Shown in pieces: positions 16,780 to 25,233 of a stretch of DNA of 50,627 nt. Origin of the DNA: an uncultured Verrucomicrobia subdivision 3 bacterium (lineage in GTDB: Bacteria > Verrucomicrobiota > Verrucomicrobiia > Limisphaerales > UBA11358); contig CAITTG010000080.1 of assembly GCA_903895255.1 (NCBI GenBank), positions 1 through 50,627 on the forward strand, given 5' to 3'. Numbering within the stretch: the first letter of the stretch is position 1; every line of letters starts with the position of its first letter. Both the position numbers and the translations under genes were made by a program. Below the pieces are notes generated by a model. It was not told the origin of the DNA. It saw nothing but the letters and a program-made list of their open reading frames with translations, and made no database searches.

Positions 16780-17733
16780 ATGCAGTCTCCATTCAAACAA
16801 TTATCAGCCGCGCTGACGCTGTCCGCGGCGCTGCCGCTGGGCAATTTGATGCACCAACCGCCAGCGGCGCAACTGGTTTACGAACACACCAGCACGGGGG
16901 ATAACCGGTTGTTCTACTTCCCGCCGGCAGCCGGGAAAACCCGGGCGGCAAGTCCGGCGGTACTGTGGATCCATGGGGGAGGCTGGACGGGTGGCAGTCC
17001 GGAATCTTTTTTTCCGATGGCGCGGTACACAGCGGCGCGCGGCGCGGCGAGTTTCGTGGTCCAGTACCGGTTGGTAAACGCGGGCGGGGTGACGATGGCC
17101 GACAGCATTGCCGACTGCAAATCCGCCGTGCGTTACCTGCGCGGCCATGCGGCAGAGTTAAACATTGATCCCGATAAGATTGCGGTGGCGGGTGAATCCG
17201 CCGGCGGGCATCTGGCGGCAGCGGTGGCCACGCTGGATGGTGATAACAATCCCGAGGATGCTCCGGGGATCAGCGCGCGGCCGGATGCGCTGGTTTTGTA
17301 CAATCCCTGCCTGGATTTAGGCCGGAGTTCGTTCGCCCGGTTATTGCCGGGTGCGGCGATGGAGCCCGCAACCCGCCAGCGGGAACTGGCGGACCAGTAC
17401 TCACCGCTGGCGCATGTGCACCCGGGCCTGCCGCCGACGATTTGCATACACGGGGAGGCGGACACGGTGGTGTCGCCGGACCAGTCGCGCGATTTCGCCG
17501 CGAAAATGCGGCAGGCCGGCAACCACTGCGAGCTGGTGCTGCTGCCGGGAATTCCGCACGCCTTTTTGATTCCCGCTTACAAGTGCTCCGAGGCCGTGGT
17601 GGTGAATGCCCTCCGGCGGGGGGACCAGTTTTTGGCCTCGCTGGGATATTTCTCCGGCGAGCCGACGCTCACAGTTTCTGATCCGCCCGCCTGGGTGGCG
17701 AAATGGCCACCCGGGCCGACAACCGCCCATTAA
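16780..17733 (+). CDS. Alpha/beta-hydrolase esterase (acetylesterase/carboxylesterase-like)
   Basis: 317 aa from ATG 16780, 22 nt after the pseudopilin stop; longer starts overlap the previous gene and look non-coding. The oxyanion-hole motif IHGGGW (residues 64-69), nucleophile Ser140 in GESAGG, Asp228 in HGEADTVV and His260 in GIPHAF give a complete triad of the hormone-sensitive-lipase/BD-FAE type used by polysaccharide acetylesterases and feruloyl esterases. A short hydrophobic N-terminus (LSAALTLSAALPLG) may be a weak signal peptide. The likely role is removing ester groups that block glycosidases or lyases. The next gene follows after 3 nt. Confidence 0.85.
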   Translation: MQSPFKQLSAALTLSAALPLGNLMHQPPAAQLVYEHTSTGDNRLFYFPPAAGKTRAASPAVLWIHGGGWTGGSPESFFPMARYTAARGAASFVVQYRLVNAGGVTMADSIADCKSAVRYLRGHAAELNIDPDKIAVAGESAGGHLAAAVATLDGDNNPEDAPGISARPDALVLYNPCLDLGRSSFARLLPGAAMEPATRQRELADQYSPLAHVHPGLPPTICIHGEADTVVSPDQSRDFAAKMRQAGNHCELVLLPGIPHAFLIPAYKCSEAVVVNALRRGDQFLASLGYFSGEPTLTVSDPPAWVAKWPPGPTTAH

Positions 17734-17736
17734 AGA

Positions 17737-20700
17737 ATGAAACTATTCCGCCCATGGATTTTTGCAACCGCCCTGACCGTTTTGGCCGCCGCATCCCGGT
17801 TGGGGGCGCAGACCGCGTCACTACCGGCTCCGCCACAGGATCAGGGTCGGCCGTACACCCGCTCGGCCCAGGCACGGGCGGTGCAGCGGATCGGGGACGC
17901 GGTCGCCGTGTTTGCCGGCAGCCGGTATGCGTGGGTGCAGGGTTTCAAGGTGCGGCTGGATGAGGCCGACTGGCGGGCGGAGGCGGTGCTGAAAGATGGC
18001 AAAATTTATGTCCCCTCGGCATTTGCCGGGGTGCTGACCTTGCGGGAGGTCAAGCCGGCGCCGGCGCCCGCTTATCTTCGGGACCGCTGGGTTTATTCGC
18101 TCTCGATTCCCCGGGTGGCCTCGTCAGTGGTGATGCTGGGGGGCAAACCTTTTGTGGATCTGGCGGCGGAAGCCCGGCACCACGGTTTAAAAACCGCTTT
18201 GGATTCGCGGGGATTGTTGCTGGTGGGAACCCGGGTCCGGTCCTTTGCTGAATCGGAGTCCAACGAGCTGGATAATGTCATTACTTTGTTTGACACCCCC
18301 GAGAAATTTGCGGACCCGGACATCGCTTTGCGCTGGATTCCCACGCTCCATCGCCAAGGGGCCTGGACAAATTATGTGAAGGTAACCCCCGCCGAGTTGA
18401 AAGTGTATGCCGGTCCGGAAACGGTCTGGCCGGCAACGCCCCATGCGCAATACGACTACAAAGGCTTCAATGAAAAGCTGCTGGGTTCGCGGGTACCTCC
18501 GCCCGGGATATATCCGCGCGTATTATTCAGTCCGCAAGATGTGCCAATGCTGGCGGCCCGGGTTAAAAGCACCAAAATCGGCCAAAAATCGCTGATTGAG
18601 ATGCAGTATCTGCTGGAACATAGCTGGTGGGATACCAACACCAGTGATGGCAGAGTGTTTCACAAGCTGGCCACCGGTGACCTGGAAGCACTGGACTGGC
18701 CCACGGATGTGGCGCCCCAGCAGGTGGCCACCATTAACACGGCGCAAATGTTTCAAGGGGAGAAAGCCGGGATTTTTAACACCCACATTGCCTATGTTCC
18801 GGAATGCCTGGCCGACATGGCCCTCTATTGTTTGTTGACCGGTGACGATGTGCGCGGACGCCAGGCGGCGGCGGCGATTGCCAATTATTACCGGCTGCGC
18901 GAACCGTTGATTGACCAATGGAACGCGCTGAGCGACTCGGAATTTGGGAGCGATCCGCTGGACGGCAACGGCGCGGCCACGGCCTGGCGCGGCATGCATG
19001 GGTTGGTGGCCCACATGAACCTCGGACTGGCCCTGGACTTTGGCGGGAAATGGATGACGACGGGAGAAAAAGAACTTATGTGGCGGGTGATCGCCAAGGC
19101 CACGTACGGCCGGCGCGCCTACGGTGAGGATGCGACCGTGCGCTTTCGCGATGTGAATTGGGTGGGCTGGGACCTGCCGCAATTTATCGCCCTCACCGCC
19201 ATTGAAGGCCAGGTGGGATTTGACCGCGAAGCATGGGAGGCGGGCCGGGACACGGTGCGGGCATTTTGCGACTGGGGAATTGATGACGCTGGCGTGGTGT
19301 TTGAAAGCAACGGCAAAACCCCGGGCAGTTTTCAGTTCATCACCCTGTCCATGGTCTCGCTGGCCCGGCGCGGGGAAAATCTGTTTGGCCATCCCCACTG
19401 GCGCAAGCTGCTGGCCGGTCAGACACAAATGACCTCCCCGACCGGCCGGGTGACGGTCAATAGCGGCACCCAGTATGAACCCTACAGCCGGCAATTTCTC
19501 TCGCTACAACTCACGGACGAACTCAAAACATTCTACCCGCATGAGCGGTTGGCTGACTACCTGCTAACCAAGGCGACGGAGCCGGCGGACCAGGCGGTGA
19601 ATGAATATAATCGAGGCTGGGCGATTCAAACATTTGATCCAGCTGCCTACCGCCGGGAGGTTCCGGAAATCAAGCGCCTCCGCCTGCCGAGTCCAATGTA
19701 TCCCGGGTTTGTGCCCGGGGTGTTGTACGACGCCGATTTTCAGAACACCCGCCGCGTCGATTTAAACCTGCCGCTGGATTTTAACGCGCCGGTGCAAGGA
19801 GTCTTTTCCAGTTACAGCGACCGCACCACGAATGCCGTTTGGATTAACATGATGGTGCGCCCCAATCATTATTTAGGGGCGGGCCACCACCATGCCGACG
19901 CGGGCATGTTTCATTTTTCCGCCCTCGGGGTGGACTGGTTTACCCAATCGCCATTTGATCAGGTATACGATGGGAAATATTACAATCTGGTGCAGGTGGA
20001 CGGTGAAGCGGAGCCGGTCTCACTGGCGGAGGATCACATTCTGGGTTGGAACGCGGCGGCTCATTATCTCGGGGCGGCGGTCACTCCGGAGGCGGCGGCC
20101 GGCAGCGCGGACCTGACTTATGCTTACAGCTATCGCTGGTTGACGCAGCCTCCGCAGGAATGGAGCGAGGATTTGAAAAGTCTGGGCTGGGAGGTGGAAC
20201 CATCGCCCGCGATTCAGCAAATTTTCGCCGGCACGGCGCGTTATAAGATGCGGCCTTGGTGGCTGACTTATAATTATGCCAACTACATGCCGACTTGCCG
20301 CGCACTCTTTAATCCCATGCAACGGGTGGTGCGGACGGTGGCGTTGGTGCGTGGGGCCCGGCCGTATGGCCTGGTGGTGGATGACTTGAAAAAGGACGCC
20401 GGGCCACATTTGTATCAATGGGCTGCGATGTTCAATGGCGGGGTGTGGCGGGCGGAGGTGCCCGGTCTGGCACCGAATGAAACGGTGCTGGCTTATCGTG
20501 CGGGCGACCCGGATCCCGCTGCGAGCGAAGGGCCACCCGCCATAACCCCACAAGCTGGCGAACCGCTGCTGCTGGTTTGCGCGCTTGGGCTGACTGACAG
20601 TGGTGATCCTGCCCGTTCACTGATCCAGGTGGAACGCAGCGCGGGACCGGCGGATCGTAATGGCAAGCCGCAATATTACAACCGGCTGGTGATTAATCAC

Positions 20701-20907
20701 CTGGGTTCATCCGTGGCTTATCGGGTGTTACTGCTTCCCTTCCGTGCTGGGGAACCGCTGCCCGGCATTAACATGGACAGCGCCACCGGCACGGCGGTGG
20801 TGGGGGGAAAAGAGCAGCCGGATACCCTGCAATTTGTCATGGATGCTGGTCAGCGCACGCAGGTGCGGGTGCGGCGCGCGGGCCGGGAAATATTGGCATC
20901 GCCATGA
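17737..20907 (+). CDS. Large heparinase II/III-like protein with copper-amine-oxidase-N-like domain
   Basis: 1056 aa, longer than the usual 600-900 aa. The signal peptide is MKLFRPWIFATALTVLAAASRLGA. Residues about 45-170 contain two segments (GSRYAWVQGFKVRLDEADWRA and VVMLGGKPFVDLAAEARHHG) that resemble the copper-amine-oxidase N-terminal (stalk) domain, often a wall- or surface-binding module. The lyase part begins with YPRVLFSPQDVPMLAARVKS near residue 257, followed by an alpha-toroid and the C-terminal beta-sandwich with GAGHHHADAGMFHFSALG (His717-His719, Asp721). It is a homologue of the lyase at 13199. Probably periplasmic or surface-exposed and active on a uronate-containing glycan. 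The stop overlaps the next start as ATGA. Confidence 0.86.
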   Translation: MKLFRPWIFATALTVLAAASRLGAQTASLPAPPQDQGRPYTRSAQARAVQRIGDAVAVFAGSRYAWVQGFKVRLDEADWRAEAVLKDGKIYVPSAFAGVLTLREVKPAPAPAYLRDRWVYSLSIPRVASSVVMLGGKPFVDLAAEARHHGLKTALDSRGLLLVGTRVRSFAESESNELDNVITLFDTPEKFADPDIALRWIPTLHRQGAWTNYVKVTPAELKVYAGPETVWPATPHAQYDYKGFNEKLLGSRVPPPGIYPRVLFSPQDVPMLAARVKSTKIGQKSLIEMQYLLEHSWWDTNTSDGRVFHKLATGDLEALDWPTDVAPQQVATINTAQMFQGEKAGIFNTHIAYVPECLADMALYCLLTGDDVRGRQAAAAIANYYRLREPLIDQWNALSDSEFGSDPLDGNGAATAWRGMHGLVAHMNLGLALDFGGKWMTTGEKELMWRVIAKATYGRRAYGEDATVRFRDVNWVGWDLPQFIALTAIEGQVGFDREAWEAGRDTVRAFCDWGIDDAGVVFESNGKTPGSFQFITLSMVSLARRGENLFGHPHWRKLLAGQTQMTSPTGRVTVNSGTQYEPYSRQFLSLQLTDELKTFYPHERLADYLLTKATEPADQAVNEYNRGWAIQTFDPAAYRREVPEIKRLRLPSPMYPGFVPGVLYDADFQNTRRVDLNLPLDFNAPVQGVFSSYSDRTTNAVWINMMVRPNHYLGAGHHHADAGMFHFSALGVDWFTQSPFDQVYDGKYYNLVQVDGEAEPVSLAEDHILGWNAAAHYLGAAVTPEAAAGSADLTYAYSYRWLTQPPQEWSEDLKSLGWEVEPSPAIQQIFAGTARYKMRPWWLTYNYANYMPTCRALFNPMQRVVRTVALVRGARPYGLVVDDLKKDAGPHLYQWAAMFNGGVWRAEVPGLAPNETVLAYRAGDPDPAASEGPPAITPQAGEPLLLVCALGLTDSGDPARSLIQVERSAGPADRNGKPQYYNRLVINHLGSSVAYRVLLLPFRAGEPLPGINMDSATGTAVVGGKEQPDTLQFVMDAGQRTQVRVRRAGREILASP

Positions 20908-22511
20908 GCACTCTCCTGGCAACCTCTATCCGACTGCTGCTTGGGCTGGCCCTTACCGGTCTGGCAGCGGGAGCGGAGTATCAATTTTCGGTGCCAGTCG
21001 GCGGCGGGCATGCGGATGCGCGGGCCTTTCTTTGGATTCCGCCGCACTGTCAGACTGTGCGCGGCTTGCTGCTGGGACAGCAGGTGATTTTGGAGAAATG
21101 TGTGGGGGATGATCCGGTCATTCGCGCCGCCTGCGCACGGGCGGGGCTGGCCATTGTCATCGGTTATGACACGCCCTTGGGTTATTTTGACTATAGTCAG
21201 GGGGCGGACAAAAAATTGCAAAAAATCCTCAACGATCTGGCGGCGGAATCGGGTTATGCGGAAATCGCCGGGGCGCCGTTGCTGCCATTTGGGCATTCGG
21301 GCAATGCGATTTTCGCCTGGAACATCGGTTATTGGAATCCTGGGCGGACCATTGGGATAATCACCTTGCATGCGGCGGCGATTCTGCCGCCAGCCTGGGA
21401 TCCCAAGGCCACGTCCGATGGCATTCCGGTGCTGGCAGTCAGCGGGGAATATGAATCCTGGGGCAATCCGAATGAACCGCTGGACAAGCACTGGCGGTGG
21501 TTGCGCGGCGGTTTGCTGAGCCTCCGCGGGCAATATGATGAGGCGCTGGTAAGCGAGTTGGTACAGCCCGGGGCCTCGCACTTTTCCTGGGATGAGCCAC
21601 TGGCCCGGCAGGTCGCCGGGTTTATCGAGGCGGCGGCGGCGGCCCGGCTGCCGGTGGGTGCCGCCACTCCGGGTTTGCGGCGGGTGCCATTGGCTTCCGG
21701 GTGGCTGACAGACATCGCGCTAATGACCCCCAGTCGCTTTCCGCCGACTGCCGAAAAGGACTTTGCGGGGGACCGAACCCTGGCGTTTTGGCATCTGGAT
21801 CGGCAACTCGCAGCTGGCATTGAACATTTTGGCGACGCGGACAAGGGGAAAGCCGACCAGCGGCTGACCTTTGTGCAAGATGGGGAACCAATCATACCCG
21901 CCTGGATGCCCACGTTGAGATTTCAGCCCGGGGCGGACGGGGTGAGCATTAAAGTGGCGGCGGCATTTCTCCGGGAAACCCCGGCCGGGGTGCGCGGGGC
22001 TGGTCAACCGCTGGGTCATGGCCGGGGGCCGATCCAGTTTCGTTTGATTGGCGGCTGGGGCGGCGGTGGCGCGCAGACCGGTCCGGACGAGTTTCAGGTT
22101 CACTTTGACACTTTTGGGATCAATCCGCGCGCCGCCAATCTCATGATCATGGCCTTCCAGCCGGGCGATGCGAAGTTCAAGTATGCGGAACAACCGGCCC
22201 AGATTGTTTTTCCAGAAACCCTGACCAACGGGGAACCCCAAACCATCACTTTTGAGCGACTGCCCGACCAGCCGCACGGAACAGTTTCCGTGCCGTTAAC
22301 TGCGCGGTCGGACGCCGGCTTGCCGGTGCAATTTTTGGTGCGGCAGGGCCCGTGCGAAGTTCGCGGCGACCGGCTGGTGTTCACGCCGCTGCCGCCGCGC
22401 ACCCGGAAGCCGGTGAAGGTCACGGTGGTGGCCTGGCAATATGGCCGTATGAGCCCTCCGGCAGTGCAAAGCGCCGCGCCGGTGGAACAAACCTTTTGTC
22501 TGGAACCATGA
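20904..22511 (+). CDS. Secreted alpha/beta-hydrolase-like protein of unknown function (535 aa)
   Basis: A signal peptide is visible (LLATSIRLLLGLALTGLAAGA). Residues about 35-230 look like an alpha/beta-hydrolase: FLWIPPHCQTVRGLLL, then a nucleophile elbow PFGHSGN with Ser132, and GASHF near residue 225 as the likely catalytic His. Residues about 300-520 form an all-beta region ending LPPRTRKPVKVTVVAWQYGR. The same architecture, with GESG at Ser159 and a matching tail, occurs in the gene at 48456, so these are paralogues within one locus. An esterase role is inferred; I do not recognise a named family. It overlaps the previous and next genes by 4 nt each. Confidence 0.75.
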   Translation: MSTLLATSIRLLLGLALTGLAAGAEYQFSVPVGGGHADARAFLWIPPHCQTVRGLLLGQQVILEKCVGDDPVIRAACARAGLAIVIGYDTPLGYFDYSQGADKKLQKILNDLAAESGYAEIAGAPLLPFGHSGNAIFAWNIGYWNPGRTIGIITLHAAAILPPAWDPKATSDGIPVLAVSGEYESWGNPNEPLDKHWRWLRGGLLSLRGQYDEALVSELVQPGASHFSWDEPLARQVAGFIEAAAAARLPVGAATPGLRRVPLASGWLTDIALMTPSRFPPTAEKDFAGDRTLAFWHLDRQLAAGIEHFGDADKGKADQRLTFVQDGEPIIPAWMPTLRFQPGADGVSIKVAAAFLRETPAGVRGAGQPLGHGRGPIQFRLIGGWGGGGAQTGPDEFQVHFDTFGINPRAANLMIMAFQPGDAKFKYAEQPAQIVFPETLTNGEPQTITFERLPDQPHGTVSVPLTARSDAGLPVQFLVRQGPCEVRGDRLVFTPLPPRTRKPVKVTVVAWQYGRMSPPAVQSAAPVEQTFCLEP

Positions 22512-23401
22512 GCGCCCCAATGCCATCAAGCCTGGAACCACCCAAAGCGCGCCGGAAATTAAATCTGGGCGTGCGCGCGCATGACTTTGGCCGTGCGTCC
22601 GCCGAGCAATTGGCGCAACGAATTTCCGCCGCCGGCTTTGGCAGTGTGCAACTGGCCTTGAACAAGGCGATTGCCGGGCTGGAATTGCAGGCGGGGGATT
22701 TGACCCCTGAACTGGCCCGGGAGACGGGTGAGGCTTTTCGGCGGCACGGGGTGAACGTCGCCGTGCTGGGATGTTATATCAATCCCATCCACCCGGAGAG
22801 GCGCACCCGCGCCCGGTTGCTGGAATTTTTTCGGGACCACTTGCGGGTGGCGCGGGAGTTTGGCTGCGGGCTGGTGGCCTTGGAGAGTGGGTCCGTCAAT
22901 GCGGACTATTCCGCGCATCCGGCCAACCAGGGGTCGGAGGCGTTCCGGGAATTGCTGGCGAGTCTCGACTGGGTCCTAGCGGCAGCGGAGGAAGCGGGGG
23001 TGAACGTGGGGTTGGAGGCGGTGGTGGGACATACCGTGGCCAGCGCGCCGGCCATGCAGCGGGTGCTGAAAACACTGGGGTCACGCCACCTGAAGGTGGT
23101 GCTGGATCCCGTCAATTTGCTGAGCGTGGCCACTGTGCCGCACCAGGGCCGGATTGTGGCCGAGGCGCTGGAGCTGCTGGCGCCCCACATTGCCGCGGTG
23201 CATGCCAAGGACTTTGTGATCAAGGATGGGGTCCTGCAAACGCGCCCGGCCGGCCGGGGACAGCTGGCGTATGGCCCGCTCCTGGAATTTATCGCGCAAC
23301 AAGCCCCGGGACTGCCGGTGCTGCTGGAAGAAGCGGATGCCGCCACCGCACCAGCCTGCGCCCACTATTTAATAAAACACTTTGAGGAGAAAACCCCATG
23401 A
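22508..23401 (+). CDS. Sugar phosphate isomerase/epimerase (xylose-isomerase-like TIM barrel)
   Basis: 297 aa from ATG 22508, which overlaps the previous stop as ATGA. It has the AP-endonuclease-2/xylose-isomerase-like barrel: LNLGVRAHDFG at strand 1, then GCGLVALESGSV, NVGLEAVVG, LKVVLDPVNLL and IAAVHAKDFV. The metal ligands are predicted to be Glu170, Asp200, His232 and Glu274, the usual E-D-H-E set. It is cytoplasmic and probably interconverts a keto- or aldo-sugar (acid) released by the downstream GH105 enzyme or the GH43 enzymes. The exact substrate is not evident. Confidence 0.87.
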   Translation: MSAPMPSSLEPPKARRKLNLGVRAHDFGRASAEQLAQRISAAGFGSVQLALNKAIAGLELQAGDLTPELARETGEAFRRHGVNVAVLGCYINPIHPERRTRARLLEFFRDHLRVAREFGCGLVALESGSVNADYSAHPANQGSEAFRELLASLDWVLAAAEEAGVNVGLEAVVGHTVASAPAMQRVLKTLGSRHLKVVLDPVNLLSVATVPHQGRIVAEALELLAPHIAAVHAKDFVIKDGVLQTRPAGRGQLAYGPLLEFIAQQAPGLPVLLEEADAATAPACAHYLIKHFEEKTP

Positions 23402-25218
23402 GAGAACCATTGGCCACCGCTGAGTTGATCGCCGGTAAATTGATCCGGGAGACTCCGTTTGCCTACCGGCTGGAGCTGGCGCGCAACCACCCCTGGTTTG
23501 ACCGGATGCACTTTGTGGATTTTGGCCGAACGTTTGGCACGGGCCGTGCCGCCATGGCCTACGCGTGGACCCGGCTGACGGCGGCGGTGGAGAAAACAAT
23601 CCAGATACAGGTGGAGCACAATGATGCCTGCACCATCTGGTTGAATGGACGGGAGGTTTATTCGCTGGGTGGGGAGCGAAAATTAAATTTGCGCCGCGAC
23701 GAGCGCAGTTTTGAGATGGCCCACGAATTTTCGGCCCATTTGCAGCCGGGCGCCAACACCTTGCTGGTCCGGTCGGAGACCGCCGGGGGTGAATGGCGCA
23801 TCCTGCTGCAACCCCCCAGCGACAAGGGCGCGGTGGTGAATGGCGCGACGCCGCCGACGATCGGGCTGCGGGGCGTGGCCAACGTGGACGAGAAAATTAC
23901 CACCCTGACGAACTGGCTGGTTTTAGGACCCTTTGCGCGCGGGCAGCGGGATTTGGACAACCAACTGGTGCGCGAGCGGCAGTTTGTCTTTGGCCGGATG
24001 CATGCCGGGCTGGCGGGCCCGGTGACCTGGACCATTCCCAAAGTGGAAGTGCTGGGCGGATTGATTGATCCCCGTCCCTGGGGCACGAATTACCATTGGA
24101 ATTATCACAATGGGGGCACCGCCTGGGCGATGCAACTGCTGGCCGAAGCAACGGGCCGGCGGCAATACGCCGATTACGCGAGCCGGTTTTGTGACTTCCA
24201 TTTGGAAGGCATCCCGTTTGTAGAGCACCAAGTCAAGACGTTGAATGCGGTGGAATCCGCCAATCATTGGATTATTGACACGCCGTTGCTGGATTTCACC
24301 CTGGCTCCCTCGCTGCCGTTTCTGCACCGGCTGCGCGTGGAAAAGGAATTTCCCAACCGCCCGCTGTACGAGCGATGGATTGCCCGCATGATCGCTTACG
24401 CGCGGCGGGAGCAAATCCGGCTGCCGGGCAGCGGCATCTACACCCGGACCACGCCCGTGAAGTTCACCACCTGGGCGGACGACTTGTTTATGGGCATTCC
24501 TTTCTTAATGCAGGCGGCGGCGTATGCGCCGGATGATGACTTGCGACGGGAATTTATGGACGACGCGGCGGGTCAGACGGTGGCCTTCAACGCCCAGGTG
24601 TGGGATGAGGCGGCGCAACTGTACATGCATGCCCGCTATTCGGACCGGCCGGTGAAACTCCCGCACTGGTCGCGTTGCAACGGCTGGGCGATTTGGGCCA
24701 TGAGCGAAGTGCTCCAGCAACTGCCAGCAGAGCACCGGTTGTACCCGGCCATTTTGCGACATTTTCAAGCCCATGCGGCCTCCCTGGTGCGGTGGCAGGC
24801 GACGGATGGCTTTTGGTTCAACGTGCTCGACCGGCTGGATTCGCCCAAAGAAGTGTCAGGCACGGCCATTTTTGTGATGGCACTGGCCCGGGGAGTCCGG
24901 CAGGGCTGGCTGAGCGAGGCGGCCTATTTGCCGGCGGTTCGGCGGGGCTGGAACGCGCTCACGAGCCGCATTGAGGCGGACGGCACGGTGCATGACATTT
25001 GCGCGGGCACCATGTGCACCGAGGATGAGGAATACTATGTGCAGCGGCCGTTTTATGATGACGACACCCATGGCCTGTTCGCGGTGCTATTTGCGGCGAT
25101 AGAAATGGACCGGTTGGGCAAAAATAAAGGTCGTTTTTTGGGCGGTAATGGGGCAGATTCAGTCCCAGACCCGATTGCCGCCGGCCAACATGAAGCGCCG
25201 GCGCTAACCAGTCATTGA
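23398..25218 (+). CDS. GH105/GH88-type unsaturated glycuronyl hydrolase with N-terminal beta-sandwich
   Basis: 606 aa, against about 370 aa for a plain GH105 enzyme. Residues about 1-160 form an extra beta-rich module (IQIQVEHNDACTIWLNGREVY, GANTLLVRSE) like a galactose-binding/Ig-like domain. The (alpha/alpha)6 catalytic part begins near 220. It shows TTWADDLFMGIPFL with Asp361/Asp362 as catalytic candidates, HWSRCNGWAIWAMSEVL (the WGRGNGW-type motif), SGTAIFVMALARGV and YYVQRPFYDDDTHG. The family hydrates the 4,5-unsaturated uronyl sugars produced by polysaccharide lyases, which matches the heparinase-like lyases of this locus. No signal peptide, so it is cytoplasmic. ATGA overlap with the isomerase gene; the regulator follows after 15 nt. 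Confidence 0.88.
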   Translation: MREPLATAELIAGKLIRETPFAYRLELARNHPWFDRMHFVDFGRTFGTGRAAMAYAWTRLTAAVEKTIQIQVEHNDACTIWLNGREVYSLGGERKLNLRRDERSFEMAHEFSAHLQPGANTLLVRSETAGGEWRILLQPPSDKGAVVNGATPPTIGLRGVANVDEKITTLTNWLVLGPFARGQRDLDNQLVRERQFVFGRMHAGLAGPVTWTIPKVEVLGGLIDPRPWGTNYHWNYHNGGTAWAMQLLAEATGRRQYADYASRFCDFHLEGIPFVEHQVKTLNAVESANHWIIDTPLLDFTLAPSLPFLHRLRVEKEFPNRPLYERWIARMIAYARREQIRLPGSGIYTRTTPVKFTTWADDLFMGIPFLMQAAAYAPDDDLRREFMDDAAGQTVAFNAQVWDEAAQLYMHARYSDRPVKLPHWSRCNGWAIWAMSEVLQQLPAEHRLYPAILRHFQAHAASLVRWQATDGFWFNVLDRLDSPKEVSGTAIFVMALARGVRQGWLSEAAYLPAVRRGWNALTSRIEADGTVHDICAGTMCTEDEEYYVQRPFYDDDTHGLFAVLFAAIEMDRLGKNKGRFLGGNGADSVPDPIAAGQHEAPALTSH

Positions 25219-25233
25219 CACGCCGGCCACACC

